Source: Terriglobia bacterium
Lineage (GTDB): Bacteria; Acidobacteriota; UBA6911
DNA length: 64,000 nucleotides
Direction: 5' to 3'
Assembly: GCA_020072565.1 (NCBI GenBank)
Contig: JAIQGI010000029.1
Coordinates: 1-64,000 of the forward strand
Part shown: one piece after another, positions 1 to 8,647 of the stretch
Position numbering within the stretch: the first letter of the stretch is position 1
How the letters are laid out: every line of letters begins with the position of its first letter
Notes under the pieces: model-generated
The model's input: the letters and a program-made list of their open reading frames with translations, nothing else
Database searches by the model: none
Told to the model about the DNA's origin: nothing
Translations under genes and position numbers: made by a program

Positions 1-1
1 G

Positions 2-130
2 GTGTCGAGTCGATCGCGGCGTAATCCGCGCGGCATCAAGCGAAAGATGAGTAATTACAAACTCAGGCCACGGAAGCGGTCTGGCACGGAAAGGCTGAGG
101 ATCGAGGATCATATCCAAATCATTAAGTGA
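2..130 (+). CDS. Possible C-terminal tail of an IS4-like transposase, cut by the window start
   Basis: Frame 2 is open from the first bases to a TGA at 128-130 and encodes about 42 very basic residues. The stretch NPRGIKRKMSNYKLRPR resembles the basic C-terminal end that I recall for IS4-family transposases. The rest of the gene would lie left of the window. No inverted repeat or target duplication can be seen because the element boundary is not resolved. A chance open frame is the alternative, as only 42 codons are visible. Confidence 0.4.
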   Translation: MSSRSRRNPRGIKRKMSNYKLRPRKRSGTERLRIEDHIQIIK

Positions 131-185
131 ACAGTATTGAGGCTAAGAGCGATCTCGGCGGTGACATTGGGAGAATCGTGATTTC

Positions 186-213
186 TTGACAGATGTATAC
201 GGTTTGCTAAAAT
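186..213 (+). promoter_or_regulatory. Sigma70-type promoter for the VWFA gene pair
   Basis: A perfect -35 TTGACA at 186-191 is followed after 16 bases by TAAAAT at 208-213. Transcription would start near 220, leaving about 15 untranslated bases before the ATG at 236. It is one of the best matches to the consensus in the window. Confidence 0.7.
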
Positions 214-235
214 CTTAGTCAGAAAGCCCGCGTCC

Positions 236-1198
236 ATGCGTTCCCTGGCGCTGACTTGGGGCGAGGCAATTGTGGTAAACCGCAATGCGGCAGCAATGGC
301 CGCAATAAGTGTTTTGGTGCTGCTTTACAGCGGTACTGCCATACAGGGACAACAAGCCCCGAAAAAATGGCAGGCGCCCACTTTCCGTGTGGGGGTCGAA
401 ACCGTCTTCGTCAAGGTGTCGGTGAGCGATCCGCTGAATCGATTCGTGACCGGCCTCGAGAAGGACAACTTCAAGATCTACGAGGACAAGGTTCAGCAGA
501 CGATCGACTACTTCACACAGGAGCCGGCGCCGGTCAGCGTAGGCATCGTATTCGACGTCAGCGGCAGCATGAAGGATAACAACAACATCCAAAAGGCCAA
601 AAACGCCATCGTCCGCTTCCTCGAAACAGGCAATCCCGAAGACGAATACGCCCTGATCACTTTCAACGAGAGAACCTCCCTGGTTCAGAATTTCACTCAT
701 CAGAGCTCGACGGTGCGGAGTGAAATCGCGCTCAAACAGGCCGGCGGCCGAACCGCCGTCTATGACGCCGTTTATATGGGGCTCGATCAGATCAAAGCCG
801 GGAAAAACGAAAAGAAAGCCCTGATTCTGATCACGGATGGCGAGGACAACAGCAGCCGCTACTCCATTTCCGAGGTGCGCGAGTTTGCCAAAGAATCCGA
901 CGTCCAGATATATGCCGTTGGGGAACAGGGTATGTTGGGCTACGGACGCTCTTTAATTCAAGGGATCGTTTCCTTGACGGGAGGGCGGGCTTTCTTCCCC
1001 AACAACTTCAACGAGCTCGATTACTACATCGACCTCATCCATGCCGAACTCCGCAACCAGTACGTTCTCGGTTACAGCCCCTCAAACAAGGTCCACGACG
1101 GCAAGTGGCGAAAGATTCAGGTCAAGCTCGATCCTCCTCCAGGCCTGCCCAAGCTGAGCGTTCATGCCAAAGAAGGGTATAATGCCCCCAAGAATTGA
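236..1198 (+). CDS. Secreted VWFA-domain protein, acidobacterial VWFA-related family (copy 1)
   Basis: 320 residues. An N-terminal hydrophobic segment (about residues 20-38) looks like a signal peptide or anchor. A conserved pre-domain contains VSVSDPLNRFVTGLEKDNF (about 58-76). A von Willebrand A fold follows with an intact metal-binding MIDAS: DVSGS from residue 107, a central threonine, and TDGED late in the domain. The ending ELRNQYVLGYSPSN is typical of the acidobacterial VWFA-related family, whose function is not established. The ATG at 236 lies just after a strong promoter. The next paralogue overlaps its end, so the two are probably translated together. A role in cell-surface or periplasmic protein binding is inference. 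Confidence 0.9.
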   Translation: MRSLALTWGEAIVVNRNAAAMAAISVLVLLYSGTAIQGQQAPKKWQAPTFRVGVETVFVKVSVSDPLNRFVTGLEKDNFKIYEDKVQQTIDYFTQEPAPVSVGIVFDVSGSMKDNNNIQKAKNAIVRFLETGNPEDEYALITFNERTSLVQNFTHQSSTVRSEIALKQAGGRTAVYDAVYMGLDQIKAGKNEKKALILITDGEDNSSRYSISEVREFAKESDVQIYAVGEQGMLGYGRSLIQGIVSLTGGRAFFPNNFNELDYYIDLIHAELRNQYVLGYSPSNKVHDGKWRKIQVKLDPPPGLPKLSVHAKEGYNAPKN

Positions 1199-2249
1199 CG
1201 CCCGCAGCTGCGTTCTGGCAGCCGCATCGATCGTGCTGCTGCTTGGGGCACTGGCGTTTTCCCCTGCCCACTCTCCCGAATTGCAGGCGCAGAAAAAGAC
1301 CGAGCAGCAGGACGAGCGCAAGAAACCGGTCAAACCTGAGTTGGGGTCCAAATCCCCGCAGGAGAATCCACAGAAGGGGTACAAGATCGGCGTCAATGTC
1401 GAACTTGTTGTGGTACACACTACCATCACGGACAAAAAAGGCCAGTTCGTAAGCGGGCTCAAAAAGGAGAACTTCAAGGTTTTTGAAGACAATGTGAATC
1501 AGAACATCGTGTCGTTTTCTCAGGAAGACGTGCCTCTGAGCCTGGGAATCGTCATCGACACCAGCGGCAGCATGCGGAACAAATTCGACAACGTGATCAA
1601 GGCCGCGCTTGCGTTTATACGCGCCAGCAATCCCAACGACGAGGAGTTTCTGATCGGCTTTAACAACGAGGTCGAACTTCTCGAGGACTACACCAACGAC
1701 ATCGACCTGATCACCGACGATCTGAACAACACCGTCGTGACCGGCGGCACGGCTCTCTGGGACGCAATTTACCTTGCGGTCCAAAAAGCTCAGGGCGGAT
1801 CCAAACCCAAAAAAGCGGTCATCGTCATTACCGACGGGGAGGATCAAGACAGTTACTACAAGCTTGATGAAATGATTGCCAAGGTTCAGGAATCCGATGT
1901 CCAGGTCTATGGCATCGGATTCTTGAACGAGACTCCGGATAAGGGCCTGTTTGGCCATTGGACGAAATCCGCGCCGGAAAAGGCGCATGATGCGCTGCAG
2001 AGGATCTCCGACGAAACCGGCGCCAAGGCCTTTTTCCCCAAGGATGTGAGCGAGATCCACGCCATCGTTTCGGAAATCGCGTTCGAGCTGCGGAACCAGT
2101 ACAGCATCGGTTACACCTCCTCCAATGCCGCCCATGATGGGACCTGGCGGCGCATCAGGGTCACCCTCGACGCCCCTGCCTCGAGCGGGTTGCGCGTGCG
2201 CTATCGCCTGGGCTATTTCTCCCCCAAACCCGCAGCTCCCGGCAAATAG
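1182..2249 (+). CDS. Secreted VWFA-domain protein, acidobacterial VWFA-related family (copy 2)
   Basis: 355 residues from the ATG at 1182, chosen because AGAAGGG lies just before it; an ATG at 1164 is also in frame. It overlaps the end of copy 1 by 17 bases, which implies translational coupling. A signal peptide (about residues 8-28) leads to a charged linker, then the same pre-domain and VWFA fold as copy 1. The MIDAS is intact (DTSGS from about residue 126, TDGED later). It ends with ELRNQYSIGYTSSN and a short strand-rich tail. Same family as copy 1, with clear sequence divergence, so this is an old duplication. A nested inverted repeat follows its stop codon. Confidence 0.9.
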   Translation: MPPRIDARSCVLAAASIVLLLGALAFSPAHSPELQAQKKTEQQDERKKPVKPELGSKSPQENPQKGYKIGVNVELVVVHTTITDKKGQFVSGLKKENFKVFEDNVNQNIVSFSQEDVPLSLGIVIDTSGSMRNKFDNVIKAALAFIRASNPNDEEFLIGFNNEVELLEDYTNDIDLITDDLNNTVVTGGTALWDAIYLAVQKAQGGSKPKKAVIVITDGEDQDSYYKLDEMIAKVQESDVQVYGIGFLNETPDKGLFGHWTKSAPEKAHDALQRISDETGAKAFFPKDVSEIHAIVSEIAFELRNQYSIGYTSSNAAHDGTWRRIRVTLDAPASSGLRVRYRLGYFSPKPAAPGK

Positions 2250-2272
2250 CCGTCGGCCGCATCCAACTCTGC

Positions 2273-2480
2273 AACCACGAAATACACGGCGCGGAGTATC
2301 CGCAACCTGGAGCCTCAACGTAGAGGACGCAGAGGATTCTCGCTTCTGCAGGACCTATCTCTGCGCTCTCTGCGTCCTCTGCGTTGATCTTTTGCTTTTC
2401 TTGCCTAGATGGCAAGGATCTGCAGGTAAGTAGTAGGAAGCGCACGAAAACCGCCTTCGTGTTTCAGGTATTTCGTTGTT
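2273..2480. repeat. Nested composite inverted repeat
   Basis: Two sets of complementary arms are nested. The outer left arm AACCACGAAATACACGG (2273-2289) is matched by a diverged outer right arm at 2456-2480 containing TTCGTGTTTC and TATTTCGTTGTT. The inner left arm CAACGTAGAGGACGCAGAG (2316-2334) matches the inner right arm at 2368-2386 at 18 of 19 positions. Related modules recur at 57308-57483 and 60505-60550. It fills the gap after VWFA copy 2 and could act as a transcription barrier. Confidence 0.75.
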
Positions 2481-2559
2481 CCCTCGAATCTCCTGGCAAT
2501 CGCGCATGGGCCTTCCTATAATGAGCGACGCTTGTCGTCAATCGGGGATGGAGGGCGTC

Positions 2560-5178
2560 ATGTTCTTGGATCTCGCAAACGTTGCTGAGCCCAGTTTTCC
2601 CATCTCTCTGGTTCCGGCACTGATATCCGCCATTGCCGGCCTTGCGGCCTCTTCGTCGTCGCAGCCCAGCCGGGCCACTCAGGACCAATGGGCGGTTTTT
2701 CGCACGATTTCCTCCATCGTGAACCGATCTGCAGATCTGGATAGCACCCTGGCATCCTCTTTGGATGAGATCCTGAGGACCGCGGGCATGGAGGCCGGTG
2801 GCTTTCGCTTGAGTGCCGCCCCCGATGCGGCGGCTTTCGCCGTATATCGAGGGCTTGGCAAAGAAGTCGTGGCGGAGCTTGGAAACGCCCAGGTCGAGTG
2901 CGTCGCGGAACGGCATCTGTTGCAGAACAAGCCTCTGAGGATGGAGGATCTTCCCCGTTGCGGCGCCCAAGCCCTGGCAAGCGCGCTGCAGGCCCAAGGC
3001 CTCGAATATCTGGCCATGTACCCGCTGAGTGCAGGAAACAGGATTTTCGGCACCCTCATACTTGCCGGAGCGAGGTCCGCAACACTGGATGAATCCCGGG
3101 CAGCATTCGTTGAGACGCTCGTCGACATGCTGGGAGTCGCAGTCGCAAGCGTCCGGCAACGGGAACAGGCGGACAAACTCTCCGAAGATCTGGTCGCGCT
3201 GCACGAAGTAAACAAGATCATTTCGCAGAGCCTCGACCTCGAAGGGATCATCCGGCGGATCGTCATAGAGGGACGCCGTCTCGTAAAGACCAGGCAGTGC
3301 CATCTGTTTCTTTTCGACGACCGTGAGCAGCGCCTGGTGGGGTCGGCATCCACGCAGGAAGGCCTGAGGATCCAGGACGTCGAGATCAGGCTGGCCGATG
3401 ACTCCATCGCCGTCCGCGCCCTCCTGCAAAGACGCGTGATGGCAGTCGAGGACATTCCCCGTCTTGAGCCTTTCAACCCGAACGTGATGCAGGCGATGCG
3501 CTGGCGCGCCGCGATTTTCGCCCCCCTGATCGCCAAGGAACAGGCGATCGGCGTACTGATTTACAGCGATGAATCCGCGGAGCGGACCTTCACCCAGGAG
3601 GAGATCTCCCGAGCCGAAACCCTGGCACACCAGGCTGCCATAGCCCTGGAAAATGCCCGTCTGTTCCAGGTCGTTTCACGCAGCCAGAAAGAGTGGGAGA
3701 CCACCTTCGACGCCATGCAGGATTGCGTGTCGCAACACGACACCAGCGGGAAGATCATACGTGCCAACGTGGCGCTGGCCAGGCGGTTGAAAACCTCGCC
3801 GCCCAAGATGATCGGCAAGTGCTGCTCGGAGATTTACAATCCCGCCCAGCTGAGTTTCAGCGCATGCCGGCACATGGACGCGCTGCGGTCGGAGAATCTC
3901 GTGGTCGAGGAACTCGAACTGCCGGCGATGGGCGGCACCTTCCAGATCTCGGTTAGCCCCTGGTATGACAAAAATAACCGATTGGTGGGGTCCATCCACG
4001 TGGCCAAGGATGTGAGCAACGAGAAGCTGCTGCGCCAGCAGCTCATTCAGTCCGAGAAGCTGTCGGCGATCGGCGAACTGATATCGGGCATCGCCCATGA
4101 GCTCAACAATCCGCTCACGGGAGTCATGGGCTACTCTCAACTCCTGCAGCTGCGCAAGGACCTCGACGAGCGGGCCCGCGATAGCCTTCTCAAGATCAAC
4201 AACCTGGCCTTGCGTTGCCAGAAGATCGTGCAGAACCTGCTTTCGTTTGCCCGCAAGCAGAAGCCCGAGCGCAAATTGTCGAACGTAAACGACATGCTGG
4301 AACGAACGGTCGAGCTGCGGAATTACGAGCTTTCGGTAAACAACATCGAAATCTCTCGCGAGCTGGACCGCAACTTGCCCAAGACCATCGCTGACGCCCA
4401 TCAATTGCAGCAGGTCTTTCTCAACGTTATTACCAACGCCGAACAATCCATGCTGCAGGCCCACGGCCGCGGCCGCCTCGTGATTCGATCGCGCGCCGAC
4501 ATGCAGAAAAACCGCATCGTGGTCGAAATCGTCGACGACGGCCCGGGAATTCCCCAGGCGCACCTCTCCAAGATCTTCGACCCCTTTTTCACAACCAAGG
4601 AGGTCGGCAAAGGCACCGGGCTAGGCTTGAGTTTGTCTTACGGCATCATCAAGGAACATGGCGGAAACATTTACGCCAAGAGCCGGCCAGGGGAAGGTGC
4701 GACCTTCGTCATCGAACTGCCCATCATCGTGAGTCTCACGGACGAGGCAAGCATTTTCCCACAGCTGATGCCTCAGGCACTGCAGTTTGACAACCTGGTC
4801 CGCAACAAGCGGATCCTGATCGTGGACGATGAGAAATACATCCTCGACTTCTTCATCGAAATCTTCAAGATGTTCCCGATGCAGGTCGATACTGCCGCCG
4901 ATGGCCGGGCGGCAACGGCAAAGCTGGAAAGCAACGACTACGATCTTGTCATCACCGACTTCAAAATGCCGCAGATGAGCGGCCGCGAGCTGTTCCAGTG
5001 GATTAAGGAAAAGCGGCCACGCCTGGCCAAGCGCATCATTTTTGTAACTGGAGACACCGTCAGCACCGAAACGCGCCTGTTCTTCGAAAACACCTGCAAC
5101 CTCTATCTGGCCAAGCCCTTCAAGATCGAAGAGGTTAAGGAAGTGATACAGCAAACTCTCGAGAACAGCGATAAGTAA
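2560..5178 (+). CDS. Hybrid sensor histidine kinase with fused receiver (GAF-GAF-PAS-HisKA-HATPase-REC)
   Basis: About 872 residues. Start placed at ATG 2560 because GGAGGG lies 4 bases upstream; ATGs at 2521 and 2548 are in frame. Order: two GAF-like sensor domains (about 65-205 and 225-370), a PAS-like segment (385-480), a dimerisation domain with phospho-accepting His513 in GIAHELNNPLTG, and a HATPase with N box (NVITNAEQS), DDGPGIP, FDPFFTTK and GTGLGLS. A C-terminal receiver has phospho-acceptor Asp800 in VITDFKMPQ and a lysine in YLAKPF. No membrane segments are evident, so it is probably a cytoplasmic kinase that senses a soluble ligand or redox state through GAF/PAS. No separate regulator is adjacent; the attached receiver may be a phosphorelay or self-control module. 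Confidence 0.93.
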   Translation: MFLDLANVAEPSFPISLVPALISAIAGLAASSSSQPSRATQDQWAVFRTISSIVNRSADLDSTLASSLDEILRTAGMEAGGFRLSAAPDAAAFAVYRGLGKEVVAELGNAQVECVAERHLLQNKPLRMEDLPRCGAQALASALQAQGLEYLAMYPLSAGNRIFGTLILAGARSATLDESRAAFVETLVDMLGVAVASVRQREQADKLSEDLVALHEVNKIISQSLDLEGIIRRIVIEGRRLVKTRQCHLFLFDDREQRLVGSASTQEGLRIQDVEIRLADDSIAVRALLQRRVMAVEDIPRLEPFNPNVMQAMRWRAAIFAPLIAKEQAIGVLIYSDESAERTFTQEEISRAETLAHQAAIALENARLFQVVSRSQKEWETTFDAMQDCVSQHDTSGKIIRANVALARRLKTSPPKMIGKCCSEIYNPAQLSFSACRHMDALRSENLVVEELELPAMGGTFQISVSPWYDKNNRLVGSIHVAKDVSNEKLLRQQLIQSEKLSAIGELISGIAHELNNPLTGVMGYSQLLQLRKDLDERARDSLLKINNLALRCQKIVQNLLSFARKQKPERKLSNVNDMLERTVELRNYELSVNNIEISRELDRNLPKTIADAHQLQQVFLNVITNAEQSMLQAHGRGRLVIRSRADMQKNRIVVEIVDDGPGIPQAHLSKIFDPFFTTKEVGKGTGLGLSLSYGIIKEHGGNIYAKSRPGEGATFVIELPIIVSLTDEASIFPQLMPQALQFDNLVRNKRILIVDDEKYILDFFIEIFKMFPMQVDTAADGRAATAKLESNDYDLVITDFKMPQMSGRELFQWIKEKRPRLAKRIIFVTGDTVSTETRLFFENTCNLYLAKPFKIEEVKEVIQQTLENSDK

Positions 5179-5226
5179 GTGGATTTAACGCCCGCGTGGC
5201 CTCGACTGCTGCGGAGGGAATGCCCA

Positions 5227-6255
5227 ATGCGAGGAATTCTGGTTACGGGAGGGGCCGGCTATATCGGCAGCCACACGCTGCGCGCCTTAAAGGAGCAGGG
5301 ATACGCGCCGGTGTGTCTCGACAACCTCTCGACGGGCCACCGCGAGTTCATCGGCGGCCTTCCTTTTTATCAGGGTGACCTGGGGCGCCTGCTTGATCTG
5401 GATGAGGCTTTTTCCGGGCATCGGATCGCTGCGGTGATGCATTTTGCCTCTCATGCTTTGGTTGAAGAATCATACCGAAATCCGCATAAATACTATCACG
5501 ACAACATTCTCAACACCCTGAACCTGCTTGAGGCCATGCGCAGGCACAATGTCACAAATTTAGTTTTTTCCTCGAGTTGTGCCACTTACGGCATCCCGAT
5601 CCGCGTCCCGATTGACGAGTCTAATCCTCTGAATCCGATCAATCCTTACGGCGTCACCAAGATGGTGATTGAACGCATGTTGTGCGACTACCAGAACGCC
5701 TATGGGATGCGCTACGTGTCGCTGCGCTATTTCAATGCGGCCGGTGCCGGGCACGACGGCAGCATCGGGGAGTGGCATGTGCCGGAGACTCATCTTATTC
5801 CCCGGCTTTTGGAGATTGCGCAAGGCAATGGGTCTGAAGCCGACATTTACGGGAGCGACTATCCTACGCCGGATGGTACCTGTATTCGGGATTACATTCA
5901 TGTCATTGATCTCGCCCTCGCCCATATAGCGGCTCTCGAGTACCTGTCTTCCGGCCGTCCTTCCGAAGTTTTCAACCTCGGTACAGGCCAGGGTTGTTCC
6001 GTGCTGCAGGTGGTCGATGCGGTCAGGAAAGCCACTGGGAAGGATGTTCCCATCGTCATCAAAGAGCGGAGACCCGGTGATCCGCCGCAACTGGTGGCAA
6101 ATCCGGCGAAAGCCCAAGCAGCCCTGGGCTGGCGCGCGCTTCACTCTTCCCTGGAGGAAATCGCGGCGACGGCATGGAACTGGCGGCGCGGAGCCGTATG
6201 CAACGACCTGGCTGCAAAAACGGAACAGCGGGCGGATAAGGCTCAACACAAATAG
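5227..6255 (+). CDS. galE: UDP-glucose 4-epimerase
   Basis: 342 residues from ATG 5227, preceded by GGAGGGA; the in-frame GTG at 5179 would add a non-homologous leader. The Rossmann NAD-binding motif VTGGAGYIGSH opens the protein. The catalytic serine is in SSSCATYG and the YxxxK pair in NPYGVTK, as in extended short-chain dehydrogenases. The long C-terminal part (RRPGDPPQLVANPAKA) is typical of GalE. It interconverts UDP-glucose and UDP-galactose in the cytoplasm, feeding surface polysaccharide synthesis. It begins 48 bases after the kinase stop and is probably co-transcribed with it, though no functional link is obvious. Confidence 0.95.
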   Translation: MRGILVTGGAGYIGSHTLRALKEQGYAPVCLDNLSTGHREFIGGLPFYQGDLGRLLDLDEAFSGHRIAAVMHFASHALVEESYRNPHKYYHDNILNTLNLLEAMRRHNVTNLVFSSSCATYGIPIRVPIDESNPLNPINPYGVTKMVIERMLCDYQNAYGMRYVSLRYFNAAGAGHDGSIGEWHVPETHLIPRLLEIAQGNGSEADIYGSDYPTPDGTCIRDYIHVIDLALAHIAALEYLSSGRPSEVFNLGTGQGCSVLQVVDAVRKATGKDVPIVIKERRPGDPPQLVANPAKAQAALGWRALHSSLEEIAATAWNWRRGAVCNDLAAKTEQRADKAQHK

Positions 6256-6290
6256 CTCTCTGTCGGCATCGATCTTCAACTTGTATTGCG

Positions 6291-7109
6291 TCAGGTAATC
6301 CGGGTTACGAGAACCTCGTTGAGCGAGCCAGTGCGGTATCCTTCAAGGTCGAGGGTGACGAATTTGTAGCCGAGCCCTTTGAAGATCTCGGTGAGGCGGC
6401 CGGCAACCTCCGGATTCAGAGCCTTCAGCAGTTCTTCCTTACCGAATTCGAGACGGACCAGTTCCTCATGGTGGCGGACCCGGAAAACGCCGAAGCCCAT
6501 GGCGCGCAATGCTTCTTCGCCGCGATCCACCATGCGCAGTTTCTCTTCAGTGATGCGCACCCCATAGGGGAAACGCGAGGCCAGACACGCCGAAGCAGGC
6601 TGATCGGCGGTAGCGAGTCCGGCCTGCCGGGAGAGTTGCCGGATCTCATCTTTGTTCAGACCGGCCTCCATGAGGGGACTGCGGATGCCGTGTTCCTCCG
6701 CGGCTCTGCGTCCGGGGCGATAATCCCCAAGATCGTCGGCGTTCAGTCCGTCAACCACGGTTGCGAAACCTCGCTTTTTCGCAAGTGTGATGAGCAATTC
6801 AAAGAGGGTGTCCTTGCAGAAGTAGCAGCGTTCCGGGGGATTCTCACGATATTCCTCACGCTCGATCTCCTGCGTGTTGACAAACTCGTGGCGGAAGCGG
6901 AATTCCCCAGCCAGCCGCAAGGCCATCTCCCGTTGGCGGCTTGGCACAGAGGGGCTTTCGGCGGTAACGGCAAGTGCGGCATCATCGAGAACGCGATGCG
7001 CCTTATAGGCAAGGTAGGAGCTATCGACGCCGCCGCTGAAAGCCACCATCACGGGAGCCATCTCGCGCAACAGGGCCTCCAGCCGTGCTTCTTTTTCCTG
7101 TAAATTCAT
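6291..7109 (-). CDS. larE: ATP-dependent sacrificial sulfur transferase LarE-like
   Basis: 272 residues from the ATG at 7109; the open frame extends upstream, but MNLQEKEARLEALL is the usual LarE beginning. The PP-loop SGGVDSS (about residue 24) binds and adenylylates. PASACLASRFPYG holds Cys175, matching the sacrificial cysteine of LarE (Cys176 in Lactobacillus), which donates sulfur to the nickel-pincer cofactor precursor. ERCYFCKDTLF is also family-typical. LarB, LarC and lactate racemase are not in the window, so the partner genes would be elsewhere, or this protein serves another sulfur-insertion reaction. Confidence 0.9.
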   Translation of the reverse strand: MNLQEKEARLEALLREMAPVMVAFSGGVDSSYLAYKAHRVLDDAALAVTAESPSVPSRQREMALRLAGEFRFRHEFVNTQEIEREEYRENPPERCYFCKDTLFELLITLAKKRGFATVVDGLNADDLGDYRPGRRAAEEHGIRSPLMEAGLNKDEIRQLSRQAGLATADQPASACLASRFPYGVRITEEKLRMVDRGEEALRAMGFGVFRVRHHEELVRLEFGKEELLKALNPEVAGRLTEIFKGLGYKFVTLDLEGYRTGSLNEVLVTRIT

Positions 7110-7286
7110 GCCCAACAATTTAGCATGAACCGCCGCATGCGCCAAAAATATCGCCGCACAGCCTGCGATCAATGGAAGGAATCCGCACGGAATCTTCCCG
7201 GCCGACTCGCATCCGAAGGACGTCCCGCTGACAGTCCCGGGCCGGATCAATTCAACTTGCGGGCCGGCGTGAAACCGCGCCCTGTC

Positions 7287-7985
7287 TCATTCGAGATACT
7301 GAGCAGCCAGTGCGTCGGCCTTTTCGATGGCCGGAAAAACTTGGGGCAGGGTGAGTGCTTGCAGATCGGCTTCGCCCAGGCCCTCGTGCCGCTGCAGTCC
7401 CCAGCCGCAGCCAATGGTTAGAACGTCAAGATTGTGGGCAGCCCTGAAAAAGTCCGGCCGAGTGCCAAGCGCCAGGGTCTCGCTGGGATTCACCTCGGCC
7501 CGGCGCATGATCTCCTTGATCATTTCCTCGCTGCGGCCAATGCAGAACTCCTCGGTGCAAAAGGCCATCTCGAAGAAGCCGTCCAGGTCGTGACGGTCGC
7601 TGACGGCCAGCAGATAGTCGCGCCGGGCCTCGGCGCCGAGCGCAGCCGACGCGCCGCTGCGGCGCCAGAAGGAAGACAGCTCCGGCAGCCCCGGGCAGAT
7701 CCTCCCTGCCCCCGCCGTTACGAGGCGTTCCTCGTGAATTCGATACGGACTTTGAAGCTCCTCCAGGTGTTCGTCGTCGAGCCCGATCTGGAGGAATTTT
7801 GTCCACCGGAAGCCGTAATCGCGGAATCCCTCTTCGGTGTCGACCGCATCGGGCAAGCGCACGTCATGCGGGATCGCATCGGCCAGGGAAATGAGACTTT
7901 CTCGGAGCGCCCTCACCTTAAGCTGGGCACAATCATAGATGAGGTAATCCAGGTCAAATACCAGCAGTCGGATCTGCCTCAACAC
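7287..7985 (-). CDS. HAD-like protein with degenerate motifs
   Basis: 232 residues, GTG start at 7985 with GGAG about 8 bases upstream and no in-frame ATG nearby. Motif I reads VFDLDYLIYD, so both aspartates are present but the usual T/V is leucine. A motif II serine is in AVSDRHDLDGFF. Motif IV is weak (LGTRPDFFRAA instead of GDxxxD). The pattern of a helical cap between motifs I and II resembles phosphoglycolate-phosphatase-like HAD proteins. Activity is uncertain because the metal-binding acidic residue of motif IV is altered. It lies upstream of larE on the same strand with a 177-base gap. Confidence 0.75.
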   Translation of the reverse strand: MLRQIRLLVFDLDYLIYDCAQLKVRALRESLISLADAIPHDVRLPDAVDTEEGFRDYGFRWTKFLQIGLDDEHLEELQSPYRIHEERLVTAGAGRICPGLPELSSFWRRSGASAALGAEARRDYLLAVSDRHDLDGFFEMAFCTEEFCIGRSEEMIKEIMRRAEVNPSETLALGTRPDFFRAAHNLDVLTIGCGWGLQRHEGLGEADLQALTLPQVFPAIEKADALAAQYLE

Positions 7986-8071
7986 GGTGGCATCTCCGGG
8001 ACATTTTCGAGCACGGATTGCAGCACGACGATTCCAATGGCATCAGAGCCGGCAGGCATAGAAAGCGCGGC

Positions 8072-8326
8072 CTAATTGTATTCGTCGTCTTCTTCGTCAT
8101 AGGACTCTTCGTCTTCGTCGTCCCAGTCTTCTTCGTCTTCCTCTTCGTCGTCGAAGTTGAAGTCCTCTTCATCCTCTTCCTCGTCTTCGGCAGGCGCGAG
8201 ATCGAATTCGACTGGGTCGAGCGATATCACCTCCAGGTCGACGCCACATTCGGGGCAGGTGATGATTTCCCCGACGTCCTCGAATTCCTCATCGATTGGT
8301 GCATCGCATTCCGGACAATAACCCAC
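8072..8326 (-). CDS. LysW-like zinc-knuckle protein with long acidic tail
   Basis: 84 residues from GTG 8326, chosen because GGGAGG lies 7-12 bases upstream; a TTG at 8356 would add a non-homologous leader. Residues 1-45 match the LysW amino-group carrier pattern: CPEC (4-7), TCPECG (23-28) and EVISLDPVEFDLAP. LysW normally ends in EDWGE, whose terminal glutamate carries the substrate in lysine or arginine synthesis. Here EDW occurs at 66-68 but is followed by DDEDEESYDEEDDEYN, ending in Asn84. A classical carrier role is therefore doubtful. No lysX/argX-like ligase is nearby. It has its own strong promoter. Confidence 0.8.
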   Translation of the reverse strand: MGYCPECDAPIDEEFEDVGEIITCPECGVDLEVISLDPVEFDLAPAEDEEEDEEDFNFDDEEEDEEDWDDEDEESYDEEDDEYN

Positions 8327-8374
8327 GATTAACCTCCCACAAAGGTATTCCGGCAAGAGCAGAAGTGGAACAAA

Positions 8375-8403
8375 TTATTAGCATCAGTAAATAGGTACGT
8401 CAA
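8375..8403 (-). promoter_or_regulatory. Sigma70-type promoter for the LysW-like gene
   Basis: On the minus strand TTGACG (8403-8398) is followed after exactly 17 bases by TAATAA (8380-8375). The start point would be near 8368, giving a leader of about 42 bases with a strong ribosome binding site. Confidence 0.7.
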
Positions 8404-8617
8404 TTCATTTGTCCCCCTGTGAAACGAACCCTGAAAAGGCCTCTTGTCCGAGCCCGGCCGGATCTCAGCTGACCCGACGATGGGAGAGAGGTCAGCACTC
8501 CATTTTCGAAGATTATTTTGACCACCGTGAGGCAGAAAAGTAAAGGCTGCCGGATCAAAATCTGCTACGAGCCGTTCCCAACCAACACTCGATCAACCGG
8601 CCTGGCCCGTTCAACCT

Positions 8618-8647
8618 TTGGTGACTGACTGGGTGCTGCTGTATGAT
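8618..8647 (+). promoter_or_regulatory. Candidate promoter for VWFA copy 3
   Basis: TTGGTG (8618-8623) and TATGAT (8642-8647) are separated by 18 bases, 46 bases ahead of the ATG at 8694. The -10 is good, the -35 moderate. Confidence 0.4.

Noticed and set aside
1122-3630. Long antisense open frames opposite the VWFA and kinase genes (398 and 388 codons)
   Set aside because: They lie opposite well-supported genes, have arginine- and glycine-rich compositions typical of GC-rich shadow frames, and show no family motif.
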